Positions 1 to 5,895 of a stretch of DNA of 41,990 nt are shown piece after piece (the first letter of the stretch is position 1; each line of letters begins with the position of its first letter). The DNA comes from an uncultured Pelagibacteraceae bacterium (GTDB lineage Bacteria > Pseudomonadota > Alphaproteobacteria > Pelagibacterales > Pelagibacteraceae): positions 1-41,990 of the forward strand of contig CACNYD010000006.1 of NCBI GenBank assembly GCA_902624635.1, in the 5' to 3' direction. Below the pieces are notes generated by a model that saw only the letters and a program-made list of their open reading frames with translations, had not been told where the DNA came from and searched no databases. A program made the translations under genes and the position numbers.

Positions 1-1
1 A

Positions 2-604
2 TCTAAGACTCTGTCAGAAGAAAGAATTAGCTCACTATTTGGAGTTATATTAAATGATGATATTAGCAATTACTCTGATGTAGAGAATGGCAAATTGGCA
101 AAAGGTTTTTCTGAAACGATTTATAATTTTACAGATAAATTTCTGACAATTGATAGAGATGAGAATTTTTATGGCTATGGAATCAGGACTGATAAAAATT
201 ACAAAATTAAAGTATTAAATGCAGCTGCCAATAGATTTATATATAAAAATGATTTTACAGACTCACAATGTATAACTGAGAAGAAAAAATACATTTCAAT
301 ATTAGTAAATGAACTGAACTTAGATTCTTCTAAATTTAAAAGTTATTATAGAAAAAGTGTACATAAGGCTACTTTGGAAAGTACTGGAAATTTACTTTGG
401 GATGATACCAATTATACGTATACCGATAATAACGAGAAATTTAGATTAATGTTAATTTGCACATACCAAAAAAAGAAAACTGGCGAGGTGGTTAATTATT
501 TATTAGTTTCATGGATGACCGAAAATTATTACAGAACCAACGTTATTCCGAGGTTTGAAATTATAGATAAGTTTAACAAAGATTTTATTCTAAAGTTCTT
601 GTAA
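2..604 (+). CDS. Hypothetical protein, 5' end cut off by window edge
   Basis: The reading frame is open from base 2 with no stop before 604, so the true start lies outside the window; the TTG at 95 is not a convincing start. About 200 residues are visible. I do not recognise a named family. From about residue 80 the pattern (KNYKI, then a Tyr-Lys-Asn, then Cys, then KKKYISILVNELNL, and later a second Cys in LMLICTY) resembles the same part of the three secreted paralogues downstream (KEYKI, EKN, ECYKK, IVNDLKNSLNL, RIACFE). It may be a distant member of that family. Its stop is followed 29 bases later by the first repeat pair of the island. The family link is inferred from eye alignment only. 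Confidence 0.6.
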   Translation, partial: SKTLSEERISSLFGVILNDDISNYSDVENGKLAKGFSETIYNFTDKFLTIDRDENFYGYGIRTDKNYKIKVLNAAANRFIYKNDFTDSQCITEKKKYISILVNELNLDSSKFKSYYRKSVHKATLESTGNLLWDDTNYTYTDNNEKFRLMLICTYQKKKTGEVVNYLLVSWMTENYYRTNVIPRFEIIDKFNKDFILKFL

Positions 605-633
605 CTTTAAATAATGAAAAAAATTTTAGTCTG

Positions 634-649
634 GTCACAATCTGGCACA
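634..649 (+). repeat. Arm-like repeat pair upstream of secreted protein 1
   Basis: GTCACA at 634 and GGCACA at 644 stand 10 bp apart, one less than the 11 bp of the other pairs. The second copy begins 21 bases before the ATG at 665 and is followed by GTGGTAAAG, as in the other module starts. No tRNA fragment is next to this pair. It could be an integrase arm site left from an older junction, or a regulatory leader. Confidence 0.6.
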
Positions 650-664
650 GTGGTAAAGTTTTTT

Positions 665-1261
665 ATGAGGCTATTTATAGCAGTATTAGTTTTAATCTTT
701 AGTTTTCAATCCTGGACTAAGGCTGATGATATCAGAGACTTTCAGATAGAAGGGATGAGTGTAGGAAATAGTTTGTTAGATTATATGAATGACAATATGA
801 TAATTACTGAAATGAATAATAAAGATTACTCATACTTTTATAATAATGATTTTGTAGCTATCTCAACTTGGAAGATTAGAGATAAATTTGAAACTTATGA
901 TGATGTTGGTGTTACTTTAAAAACTAATGATAAAGAATATAAAATATATGCTCTACAAGGAAGCCTTTATATGGAGAAAAATAGTGATATTAAAGAATGT
1001 TACAAAAAACAAAATGAAATTGTCAATGATCTTAAAAATTCATTAAATTTGAATAATCAAGGAAGAACCTGGTTTGTCGATAAGAAAAGTTTATACAAAC
1101 ACCAATTAAGTGTAAAGTATATAGATTTTGAATTGAATGAAGGCGTGGTTAGAATTGCTTGTTTTGAAATTAAAAAGGGTGTTAAGAAATTTTCAGATGT
1201 TAATAAGCTTTACGTAATAATTAATTCATCTACTTTTTGGAATTATTTAGAAAATTATTAA
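665..1261 (+). CDS. Secreted protein, constant-leader family, copy 1
   Basis: Predicted exported protein of 198 residues. Start chosen at 665 because the two paralogues (2152, 4150) have their ATG at the same place; the in-frame ATG at 614 would add 17 residues translated from the repeat pair. The signal peptide is MRLFIAVLVLIFSFQSWTKA, with likely cleavage before DDIRDF. The mature N-terminus (DDIRDFQIEGMSVG) matches copy 3 exactly. The body has conserved landmarks: F-TYD, a K-ND-EYKIY strand, ECYKK, a helix with IVNDL, and RIAC. Only two cysteines are in the mature part, suggesting a disulfide in the periplasm or outside. I know no function for the family. It is followed with no gap by the gene at 1262. 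Confidence 0.75.
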   Translation: MRLFIAVLVLIFSFQSWTKADDIRDFQIEGMSVGNSLLDYMNDNMIITEMNNKDYSYFYNNDFVAISTWKIRDKFETYDDVGVTLKTNDKEYKIYALQGSLYMEKNSDIKECYKKQNEIVNDLKNSLNLNNQGRTWFVDKKSLYKHQLSVKYIDFELNEGVVRIACFEIKKGVKKFSDVNKLYVIINSSTFWNYLENY

Positions 1262-1561
1262 ATGAAAAAAATTTTAGGGATCGTGGTTCTAGGTTTGTTG
1301 TTGAGTGGGAACGCTTATGCAGGTAAATCAGAAATGGAACAAGCTGCAAAAACAATTCCAGGTGTTGCTGATGCTGCGTTTCAGGGAAGCTCATCTTTTT
1401 GGGTAGTAATGTCAAATCCTAATGCTGGTCATGATTTTGATTACTATGGATCAATGTTATGTAACGGTGGTCAACAAAACTTTGGAGTAGCCAAAGGATA
1501 TACTATTACTTTTTGGAATGCATATACCAAAAAGCCAATTAAAAAATTTAGATGTTATTAG
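1262..1561 (+). CDS. Small secreted two-cysteine protein
   Basis: A 99-residue protein with a clear signal peptide (MKKILGIVVLGLLLSGNAYA) and a mature part of about 79 residues. The mature part has two cysteines 30 residues apart (SMLCNGG and the final FRCY), probably disulfide-bonded. The ATG directly follows the stop of the previous gene and the end overlaps the next start by 10 bases, so the genes are likely co-transcribed. The next gene has nearly the same cysteine spacing and similar pattern, so the two may be distant paralogues. No function recognised. Confidence 0.75.
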   Translation: MKKILGIVVLGLLLSGNAYAGKSEMEQAAKTIPGVADAAFQGSSSFWVVMSNPNAGHDFDYYGSMLCNGGQQNFGVAKGYTITFWNAYTKKPIKKFRCY

Positions 1562-1890
1562 TAAAAATTTTTATAAAAAAGGTTTTATGGTTTACAATCT
1601 TATGTTTCATAACTTTGTTTAGTTTTTCCGTTTTAGCAGATCAAAAAAGTTCATTTGCAGAAACTCTTATGAACGGTGTCTATATAATCGATAATGCATA
1701 TTGGCGGAGTAATAATTTATTAGTATTTATAGAAGTAAGTAATACTTGGAGTGGGGCAGACACTTACGCTACCGCCGAGCTGATATGTAAAACTTTAAAA
1801 GATCAAGGTTTCAGTCCAATATCAAACTACACTGTAAGCATGATTGAAAAAACTGGGCAAAGTCAACTTTTAAAATTGAAATGTCAGTAA
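1552..1890 (+). CDS. Small secreted two-cysteine protein
   Basis: A 112-residue protein with an N-terminal hydrophobic signal segment ending near VLA before DQKSS. The mature part holds two cysteines (ELICKTL and LKLKCQ) with 31 residues between them, close to the 30 in the gene just upstream. Both proteins show an aromatic strand, then the first Cys, a loop, a Tyr-Thr strand, and a terminal K-x-C motif. The start overlaps the previous gene by 10 bases. It is the last gene before the repeat triplet at 1918 and the first displaced tRNA fragment. Function unknown. Confidence 0.7.
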   Translation: MLLVKIFIKKVLWFTILCFITLFSFSVLADQKSSFAETLMNGVYIIDNAYWRSNNLLVFIEVSNTWSGADTYATAELICKTLKDQGFSPISNYTVSMIEKTGQSQLLKLKCQ

Positions 1891-1917
1891 TAGATTTTAG
1901 AAGGACTACTTGATCAG

Positions 1918-1945
1918 GGCACAATACTGTCACAATCCTGGCACA
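1918..1945 (+). repeat. Arm-like repeat triplet left of tRNA fragment 1
   Basis: GGCACA at 1918, GTCACA at 1929 and GGCACA at 1940 are exactly 11 bp apart, about one helical turn. Measured to the end of the tRNA-Thr CCA at 2012 they lie at -94, -83 and -72. The equivalent repeats by the other two tRNA copies fall in the same 11-bp register. This fits integrase arm sites; a transcription-factor array is the alternative. Confidence 0.65.
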
Positions 1946-1970
1946 CTTCACTTAAAAATTTAGTTAAATC

Positions 1971-2062
1971 TTAAATTAGCAAAAAAAATTAGTGTTGAAT
2001 TTATTGAGTGATGGTGCCCCCGCACAGATTCGAACCGTGGACCTATTGATTACAAATCAATT
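1971..2062 (-). repeat. Displaced tRNA-Thr(UGU) 3' half with 3' flank, copy 1
   Basis: Minus-strand sequence matching the intact tRNA-Thr at 5896-5971 from the CCA end (2012) to the anticodon stem (about 2062), plus about 40 bases of its 3' flank. It has no D arm or 5' acceptor strand, so it is not a working tRNA. It differs from the intact gene at two T-stem bases, and both changes keep the stem paired (C-G, A-U, C-G, G-U, G-C). It therefore looks copied from another functional allele, not decayed at random. Probable attachment-site scar. Confidence 0.85.
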
Positions 2063-2119
2063 ACTAAAGTTTAAATAAACATTTGTTAGCACCAATAATC
2101 TTTAAATAATTTTAGTCTG

Positions 2120-2136
2120 GTCACAATCTGAGCATA
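2120..2136 (+). repeat. Arm-like repeat pair right of tRNA fragment 1
   Basis: GTCACA at 2120 and the weaker AGCATA at 2131 are 11 bp apart. The CTGG that opens the first copy begins at 2117, 59 bases after the end of the shared tRNA core (2058). The equivalent pair after fragment 2 lies at exactly the same distance. The second copy begins 21 bases before the ATG at 2152. Confidence 0.6.
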
Positions 2137-2151
2137 ATGGTAAAGTTTTTT

Positions 2152-2721
2152 ATGAGAATATTTTTATTAGCTCTAATATTAATCTTTAGTCTTCAATCTT
2201 GGACCAAGGCTGATGATATATCTGAACTTGAGATAGAGGGGGTCAGTATAGGTGATAGTGCACTAGATTTTTTTAGTCGCAAACAAATTTCCAAGTATGT
2301 ATATGATTTTAAAAGTGATGAATTTAAGAGTTCAGATATTCATTCTTCAAATTTTGAAACATACGATGCTATCCAGATTAATTATAAACCAAATGACAAA
2401 AATTATACTATTTATGGAATATCAGGAATGATTGTTTATGAAAACAATATTGCTGAATGCTATAAAAAACAAAAAAAAATTATAATGGACACGAAAAGGG
2501 ATCTTAAAATAATAAGAATAAGGGATGATGGAACTTATGCTCATCCTGATGATAATACTGGAAATAGTAAAGTTACATCTACTTATTTATTTTTTGAAAA
2601 TGGTGATTATGTTCAGATTAAATGTTATAATTGGAGTGAGGAAAGCGGCTATACGGATCATCTTAGAATTGGTCTAATGACAAAAGAACTAGGAGACTTT
2701 TATTCTTACAAGGCTTATTGA
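2152..2721 (+). CDS. Secreted protein, constant-leader family, copy 2
   Basis: A 189-residue exported protein and the only gene of the 0.8-kb module. Start 2152 aligns with its paralogues; an in-frame ATG at 2137 lies within the repeat leader. The signal peptide is MRIFLLALILIFSLQSWTKA, with a mature start DDISELEIEG. Landmarks shared with copies 1 and 3: S-G-S-LDF, NFETYD, K-NDKNYTIY, a Tyr-Glu-Asn turn, ECYKK and VQIKCYNW. The two mature cysteines sit in the same two places. The rest has diverged strongly. Function unknown; a periplasmic or cell-surface role is inferred from the signal peptide. Confidence 0.75.
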   Translation: MRIFLLALILIFSLQSWTKADDISELEIEGVSIGDSALDFFSRKQISKYVYDFKSDEFKSSDIHSSNFETYDAIQINYKPNDKNYTIYGISGMIVYENNIAECYKKQKKIIMDTKRDLKIIRIRDDGTYAHPDDNTGNSKVTSTYLFFENGDYVQIKCYNWSEESGYTDHLRIGLMTKELGDFYSYKAY

Positions 2722-2728
2722 TAATCTT

Positions 2729-2745
2729 GGCATACTACTGGCACA
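2729..2745 (+). repeat. Arm-like repeat pair left of tRNA fragment 2
   Basis: GGCATA at 2729 and GGCACA at 2740 are 11 bp apart, at -84 and -73 from the tRNA end at 2813. This is the register of the triplet before fragment 1, offset by one base. The pair starts only 8 bases after the stop codon at 2721. Confidence 0.6.
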
Positions 2746-2770
2746 ATCAATTATTAAAATTTTATAAAAA

Positions 2771-2859
2771 TTAAATTTAGCAAAAATAATTAGTGTTGAT
2801 TTAATTGAGTGATGGTGCCCCCGCACGGATTCGAACCGCGGACCTATTGATTACAAATC
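2771..2859 (-). repeat. Displaced tRNA-Thr(UGU) 3' half with 3' flank, copy 2
   Basis: A second minus-strand copy of the tRNA-Thr 3' half. It is identical to the intact gene over 56 bases (2804-2859 against 5887-5942), from the 3' flank through the T arm to the anticodon loop. Identity stops just past the anticodon, which places the likely crossover in or next to the anticodon loop. The 5' half of the tRNA is absent. Confidence 0.87.
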
Positions 2860-2920
2860 GAGAGTCTAAATTCAAAAAGATAAATACTATCAACGTTAAT
2901 TGAAAATTAAATTTGAACTG

Positions 2921-2937
2921 GTCACACTATTGGCACA
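2921..2937 (+). repeat. Arm-like repeat pair right of tRNA fragment 2
   Basis: GTCACA at 2921 and GGCACA at 2932 are 11 bp apart. The preceding CTGG begins at 2918, exactly 59 bases after the tRNA core end at 2859, as in the module before. GTGGTA follows and the ATG of an unrelated gene comes 22 bases after the second copy begins. Confidence 0.65.
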
Positions 2938-2953
2938 GTGGTATATTTTTTTT

Positions 2954-3703
2954 ATGTCCACTGATATAGATAAAAAAATTGCATCAATAGTCAGAAAAGA
3001 ATTGAAAAGTGAAAACTATGATGATGACTGTTGGTTAAAGGCATTTAAAAAAGCAAATGGTGACGAGCAAAAAGCAAAAGTTTTTTACATAGATTTACGT
3101 ACTAATGATTTAAAAAAACAAGCTGAAAAAGAAAAAAGAGCAGAAGATCTTAAAACCAATACGCATGCTCAGTGTGGACGTCCATTTTGTGTTAATAGAT
3201 ATCAGGTAGTATTAATACCCAAAAAATCTTTAGGTGTTCAATTGTGTGAAGGTTGTGGAAATACACTTGATCAAAAAGTAAATGAAAAAAGTGCCCTGAA
3301 GGAAATAGAGCAGAAAAAATTTAAAACCACATCTGGTCAAAATATTCAAAGCAATAAGCAATCAGAAAAAATTCAACAAAACATTGTTGAAAAGATTTGG
3401 TGGGGAAATGAAACCATGTCGTCAATATTTTGGATATATTGTATTCTAGGAGGTCTTATAGTTGGATTTATTTCAGGAGCTCTAACAGCATATTTTGGTT
3501 CATTAATATTGATAGTGTTGGGGATTTATATTGTTTGGGCAAATACAGGGTTGTGGAGAAGTAGTGAGAAGTTCAAAAAATTAAGAATAAAAAATAACCA
3601 AGCTTATGGTTGGGCTACAGCTGCAAAAGTATATGTTGTTATCAGTTATATTGTATCAATTAGTCAACTTGGTAATTTTCTTAGGGAGATAGATAAGTTA
3701 TAA
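2954..3703 (+). CDS. Zinc-ribbon membrane protein of unknown function
   Basis: A 249-residue protein. Start 2954 (MSTDIDKK) is preferred, because the upstream TTG at 2900 would translate the repeat pair. The N-terminus has a W-x-KA, GD, A and Y-I-x-LR helix pattern (about residues 26-49). Four cysteines (74, 79, 98, 101; Cx4C and CxxC) form a probable zinc ribbon. After a polar linker there are two hydrophobic helices (about 158-180 and 182-200) and a third near 225-240, with a WRSSEKFK segment between. It is probably an inner-membrane protein with a cytoplasmic zinc domain. It is unrelated to the secreted paralogues but begins behind the same repeat leader. Confidence 0.7.
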   Translation: MSTDIDKKIASIVRKELKSENYDDDCWLKAFKKANGDEQKAKVFYIDLRTNDLKKQAEKEKRAEDLKTNTHAQCGRPFCVNRYQVVLIPKKSLGVQLCEGCGNTLDQKVNEKSALKEIEQKKFKTTSGQNIQSNKQSEKIQQNIVEKIWWGNETMSSIFWIYCILGGLIVGFISGALTAYFGSLILIVLGIYIVWANTGLWRSSEKFKKLRIKNNQAYGWATAAKVYVVISYIVSISQLGNFLREIDKL

Positions 3704-3711
3704 AATTATTT

Positions 3712-4095
3712 ATAAAAAAATTTTTAGGGATCGTGGTTCTGGGTTTGTTGTTAAGTGGGAATGCTTATAGCAAAGTATTCACTTGGACTTGTTTAGGGAT
3801 GCCTGCAAAAGATTTTCAGCTAATATTTGAAATTAATGATGTTAGAAAAACCATAAAACATTTAACTTCTTATGACTTTAATACAAAAAAAAAATACAAC
3901 GTCAATAAGTATCAAAATGTTCTAAAATTTGAAAAAGATTTTGCTTGGACCTCATATAATATGGCAAGCGGTGATGCTGGAATAAGATATAATGATTTTA
4001 AAAATAATAAAATATTACAATCTTCAATTCTTCCAAATAATCCAGAGTCACTTATTTATCAAAATTTGGACTATGATTGTTTTATCTCAAAATAA
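3712..4095 (+). CDS. Secreted two-cysteine protein with a lost or non-standard start codon
   Basis: From 3712 the frame reads I-K-K-F-L-G-I-V-V-L-G-L-L-L-S-G-N-A-Y-S, nearly the same signal peptide as the gene at 1262, but the expected ATG is ATA. The next standard start, GTG at 3733, would leave a signal peptide without its positively charged end. The gene is either poorly translated, starts at ATA, or starts at GTG. The mature part is about 108 residues with two cysteines (TWTCLG near the start, YDCFIS at the end), like other small exported proteins here. It lies 8 bases after the preceding stop. Function unknown. Confidence 0.6.
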   Translation: MKKFLGIVVLGLLLSGNAYSKVFTWTCLGMPAKDFQLIFEINDVRKTIKHLTSYDFNTKKKYNVNKYQNVLKFEKDFAWTSYNMASGDAGIRYNDFKNNKILQSSILPNNPESLIYQNLDYDCFISK

Positions 4096-4116
4096 TTAAA
4101 AAATAATTCAAATCTT

Positions 4117-4133
4117 GACACAGGTATGACACA
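4117..4133 (+). repeat. Arm-like repeat pair upstream of secreted protein 3
   Basis: GACACA at 4117 and GACACA at 4128 are 11 bp apart and start 22 bases after the stop at 4095. The second copy begins 22 bases before the ATG at 4150 and is followed by GTGG. There is no tRNA fragment beside it, so it may mark an old module junction whose core was deleted. Confidence 0.6.
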
Positions 4134-4149
4134 GTGGGAATGTGTGTTT

Positions 4150-4734
4150 ATGAGAATATTCTTATTAGTTCTAATTTTAATCTTCAGCCCTCAATCCTGG
4201 ACCAAGGCTGATGATATCAGAGACTTTCAGATAGAAGGGATGAGTGTAGGAGATAGTTTGTTGGATTTTTATAATCAAGATGAAATAAAAGAGATGTATA
4301 TTACAACATACCCAAAAAGTAAAAAATATATAAAACTTGGGTTTCGTGGAAATGGTACATTAAATGATTATGAACATGTAACATTTCATGTGAAAGAAAA
4401 TGATAAAAGATATATTATACACACAATTAATGGTGTTATATTTTTTGAAAATAAATTAGATAAATGTTTGAAAAAAAAAAAAGAGATTGTGAAAGATTTA
4501 TCTAAAACACTTGCATCTCTTAAACCCCATGACTACGAGTACGCATATGAGAATGCTGCAAAAGGAAGTATTGCTTATGTAACAGATTTTGATTTTAATG
4601 ATGGATCAAGTGTAAGAATTTATTGTGTTAATTGGTCAACATATATAGAAGAGAATGAGAATTATGCCGACTCTTTATCTATTTCAATGTCACCAAAATA
4701 TTTTTTAGACTGGTTAAATAATGAGTCGCAATAA
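4150..4734 (+). CDS. Secreted protein, constant-leader family, copy 3
   Basis: A 194-residue exported protein. Start 4150 matches the paralogues; 4126 lies inside the repeat leader. The signal peptide is MRIFLLVLILIFSPQSWTKA, and the mature N-terminus DDIRDFQIEGMSVG is identical to copy 1. At DNA level 719-766 and 4204-4251 are identical over 48 bases, while the bodies differ widely. This suggests recent gene conversion or strong constraint on the leader. The two mature cysteines (DKCLKK, RIYCVNW) keep the family positions. Function unknown. Confidence 0.75.
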   Translation: MRIFLLVLILIFSPQSWTKADDIRDFQIEGMSVGDSLLDFYNQDEIKEMYITTYPKSKKYIKLGFRGNGTLNDYEHVTFHVKENDKRYIIHTINGVIFFENKLDKCLKKKKEIVKDLSKTLASLKPHDYEYAYENAAKGSIAYVTDFDFNDGSSVRIYCVNWSTYIEENENYADSLSISMSPKYFLDWLNNESQ

Positions 4735-4754
4735 CTAAATGTTAATATGTTTCT

Positions 4755-5150
4755 ATGAATAAGCTTTTAAGTTTATTAGTTTTGGCTTTTTTTGCATATA
4801 GCAATGTTTTTGCATCAACTGAAAAAACTATTATTTGTGAATTTGATGCTTATGGTCTCTCTACCAATGATAAAGTTTGGAAAAGTGGAAAAAGAAATAG
4901 CAAGATTATATTTTCAAATAATGAAATTAAAGTTCTAAGATTACCTAATGAAGACCTACCTTTTTCATTACGTAAATTTAACGAAACTGAAAACTACATT
5001 ATCGGTATAGGTCTTAGAAAATCGAATTTAGCGAACGATAATTACCCGTGGATTAGATTCTTAGTTTTTGACAAACAAAGTTATGAAACTACATTCATGT
5101 CAACAAATTCAAAAGGTGAAAGTGTTTATACAGCTATTTGTAATGAATGA
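4755..5150 (+). CDS. Small secreted two-cysteine protein
   Basis: A 131-residue protein with signal peptide MNKLLSLLVLAFFAYSNVFA and mature start STEKT. It has two mature cysteines, one near the start (IICEF) and one four residues from the end region (AICNE). The sequence alternates hydrophobic and polar residues, suggesting a beta-rich fold closed by a disulfide. It lies 20 bases after copy 3 and overlaps the next gene by 4 bases (ATGA), so the three are probably one transcript. No family recognised. Confidence 0.7.
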   Translation: MNKLLSLLVLAFFAYSNVFASTEKTIICEFDAYGLSTNDKVWKSGKRNSKIIFSNNEIKVLRLPNEDLPFSLRKFNETENYIIGIGLRKSNLANDNYPWIRFLVFDKQSYETTFMSTNSKGESVYTAICNE

Positions 5151-5800
5151 AAAAAACTTTAGCAATTTTATTTCTTAGTTTATTTTTAACCAGTAATGCG
5201 TATTCAAAAGAACTCAAAGATATCGTATTTGGAAATTCTGCACCTGAAAAACAATTGTTTTGTATCAGTGAAAAAACTCAAGAAATTAGTATGTGGAATT
5301 TTCATAATATTAAAGATGAAATATTAGGAAATTACACATACATAGTACCTTTCGGAATTATAAAAGATAAAGATGGTAAACCCGATGTTTCAAATCCTAT
5401 TAGGAATGCACCAACCTTTCTAGATATAAATTACTCACCATCAATAGCGTGGACACAATTATTTTATGACACGAATAATTTTACAATCGATAAAATTACA
5501 TTTTTTGGTCAGTTATCAAAAGAAATTAAAGATGGAAATTTTTATCTTGGTTCAGCGAATTATAAATTAAAACAAAATGATAAAGAATTTGCTAAAAGTA
5601 TTAAAGAAAAATTAAAGAGCGGAAGAGAAAGTCTCTCAAAATTAAAAAACCCAAGTAATATTGATGCAAGAAATCATTTAATTACAGCCATGGGAATTTC
5701 CAAAATGATAATGAAAAAAGAGTATGATATGTCCAATGATGAGAGTTATATAAAAACAAAAGAAGATATACGTTACCAGTGCACGTTTAAAAATTTATAA
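5147..5800 (+). CDS. Secreted two-cysteine protein
   Basis: A 217-residue protein with signal peptide MKKTLAILFLSLFLTSNAYS. There are two mature cysteines, near residue 38 (LFCISE) and at the C-terminus (RYQCTF). The middle has aromatic-rich segments (APTFLDINYSPSIAW, FTIDKITFFG) followed by a lysine-rich helical part. Translation is probably coupled to the previous gene through the ATGA overlap. It is the last cargo gene before the repeat pair at 5824 and the intact tRNA. Function unknown. Confidence 0.7.
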   Translation: MKKTLAILFLSLFLTSNAYSKELKDIVFGNSAPEKQLFCISEKTQEISMWNFHNIKDEILGNYTYIVPFGIIKDKDGKPDVSNPIRNAPTFLDINYSPSIAWTQLFYDTNNFTIDKITFFGQLSKEIKDGNFYLGSANYKLKQNDKEFAKSIKEKLKSGRESLSKLKNPSNIDARNHLITAMGISKMIMKKEYDMSNDESYIKTKEDIRYQCTFKNL

Positions 5801-5823
5801 ACTGTTGATGACAACTCAAACTC

Positions 5824-5840
5824 GACACACTCACGACACA
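5824..5840 (+). repeat. Arm-like repeat pair left of the intact tRNA-Thr
   Basis: GACACA at 5824 and GACACA at 5835 are 11 bp apart, at -72 and -61 from the tRNA CCA end (5896). These positions fall in the same 11-bp register as the -94/-83/-72 triplet before fragment 1, shifted by one turn. Confidence 0.65.
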
Positions 5841-5895
5841 ATAGTTAAAAGTTTTAGATTTAGCTAAAATAATTAGTGTTGATTTTATTGAGTGA

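Larger units (their letters stand above)
2059..2859 (+). mobile_element. Minimal integrative module with one cargo gene
   Basis: The span between equivalent points of the two displaced tRNA-Thr fragments is 801 bp. In order it holds a 59-bp spacer, a repeat pair, one secreted-protein gene (2152-2721), a second repeat pair, and the next tRNA 3' half. Closing it into a circle at the tRNA core would place repeat pairs on both sides of the core, like an attP. No recombinase is encoded, so movement would need an integrase supplied elsewhere. Structure is seen; mobility is inferred. Confidence 0.6.

Noticed and set aside
614-664. Upstream in-frame ATG extending secreted protein 1 by 17 residues
   Set aside because: The extension is translated from the repeat pair, and both paralogues place the signal peptide start at the position equivalent to 665.
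2740-2760. TGGCAC as part of a sigma-54 (-24/-12) promoter
   Set aside because: The -12 TTGC element is missing at the required distance, the repeats come in 11-bp series on both sides of tRNA pieces, and SAR11 genomes as known to me lack RpoN.
1971-2859. The tRNA fragments as tRNA genes or split tRNAs
   Set aside because: Both lack the D arm and the 5' acceptor strand, and no matching 5' half is found nearby.
1918-5840. The repeats as a CRISPR array
   Set aside because: The units are only about 6 bp with 5-bp gaps, occur in twos and threes, and there are no spacers or cas genes.
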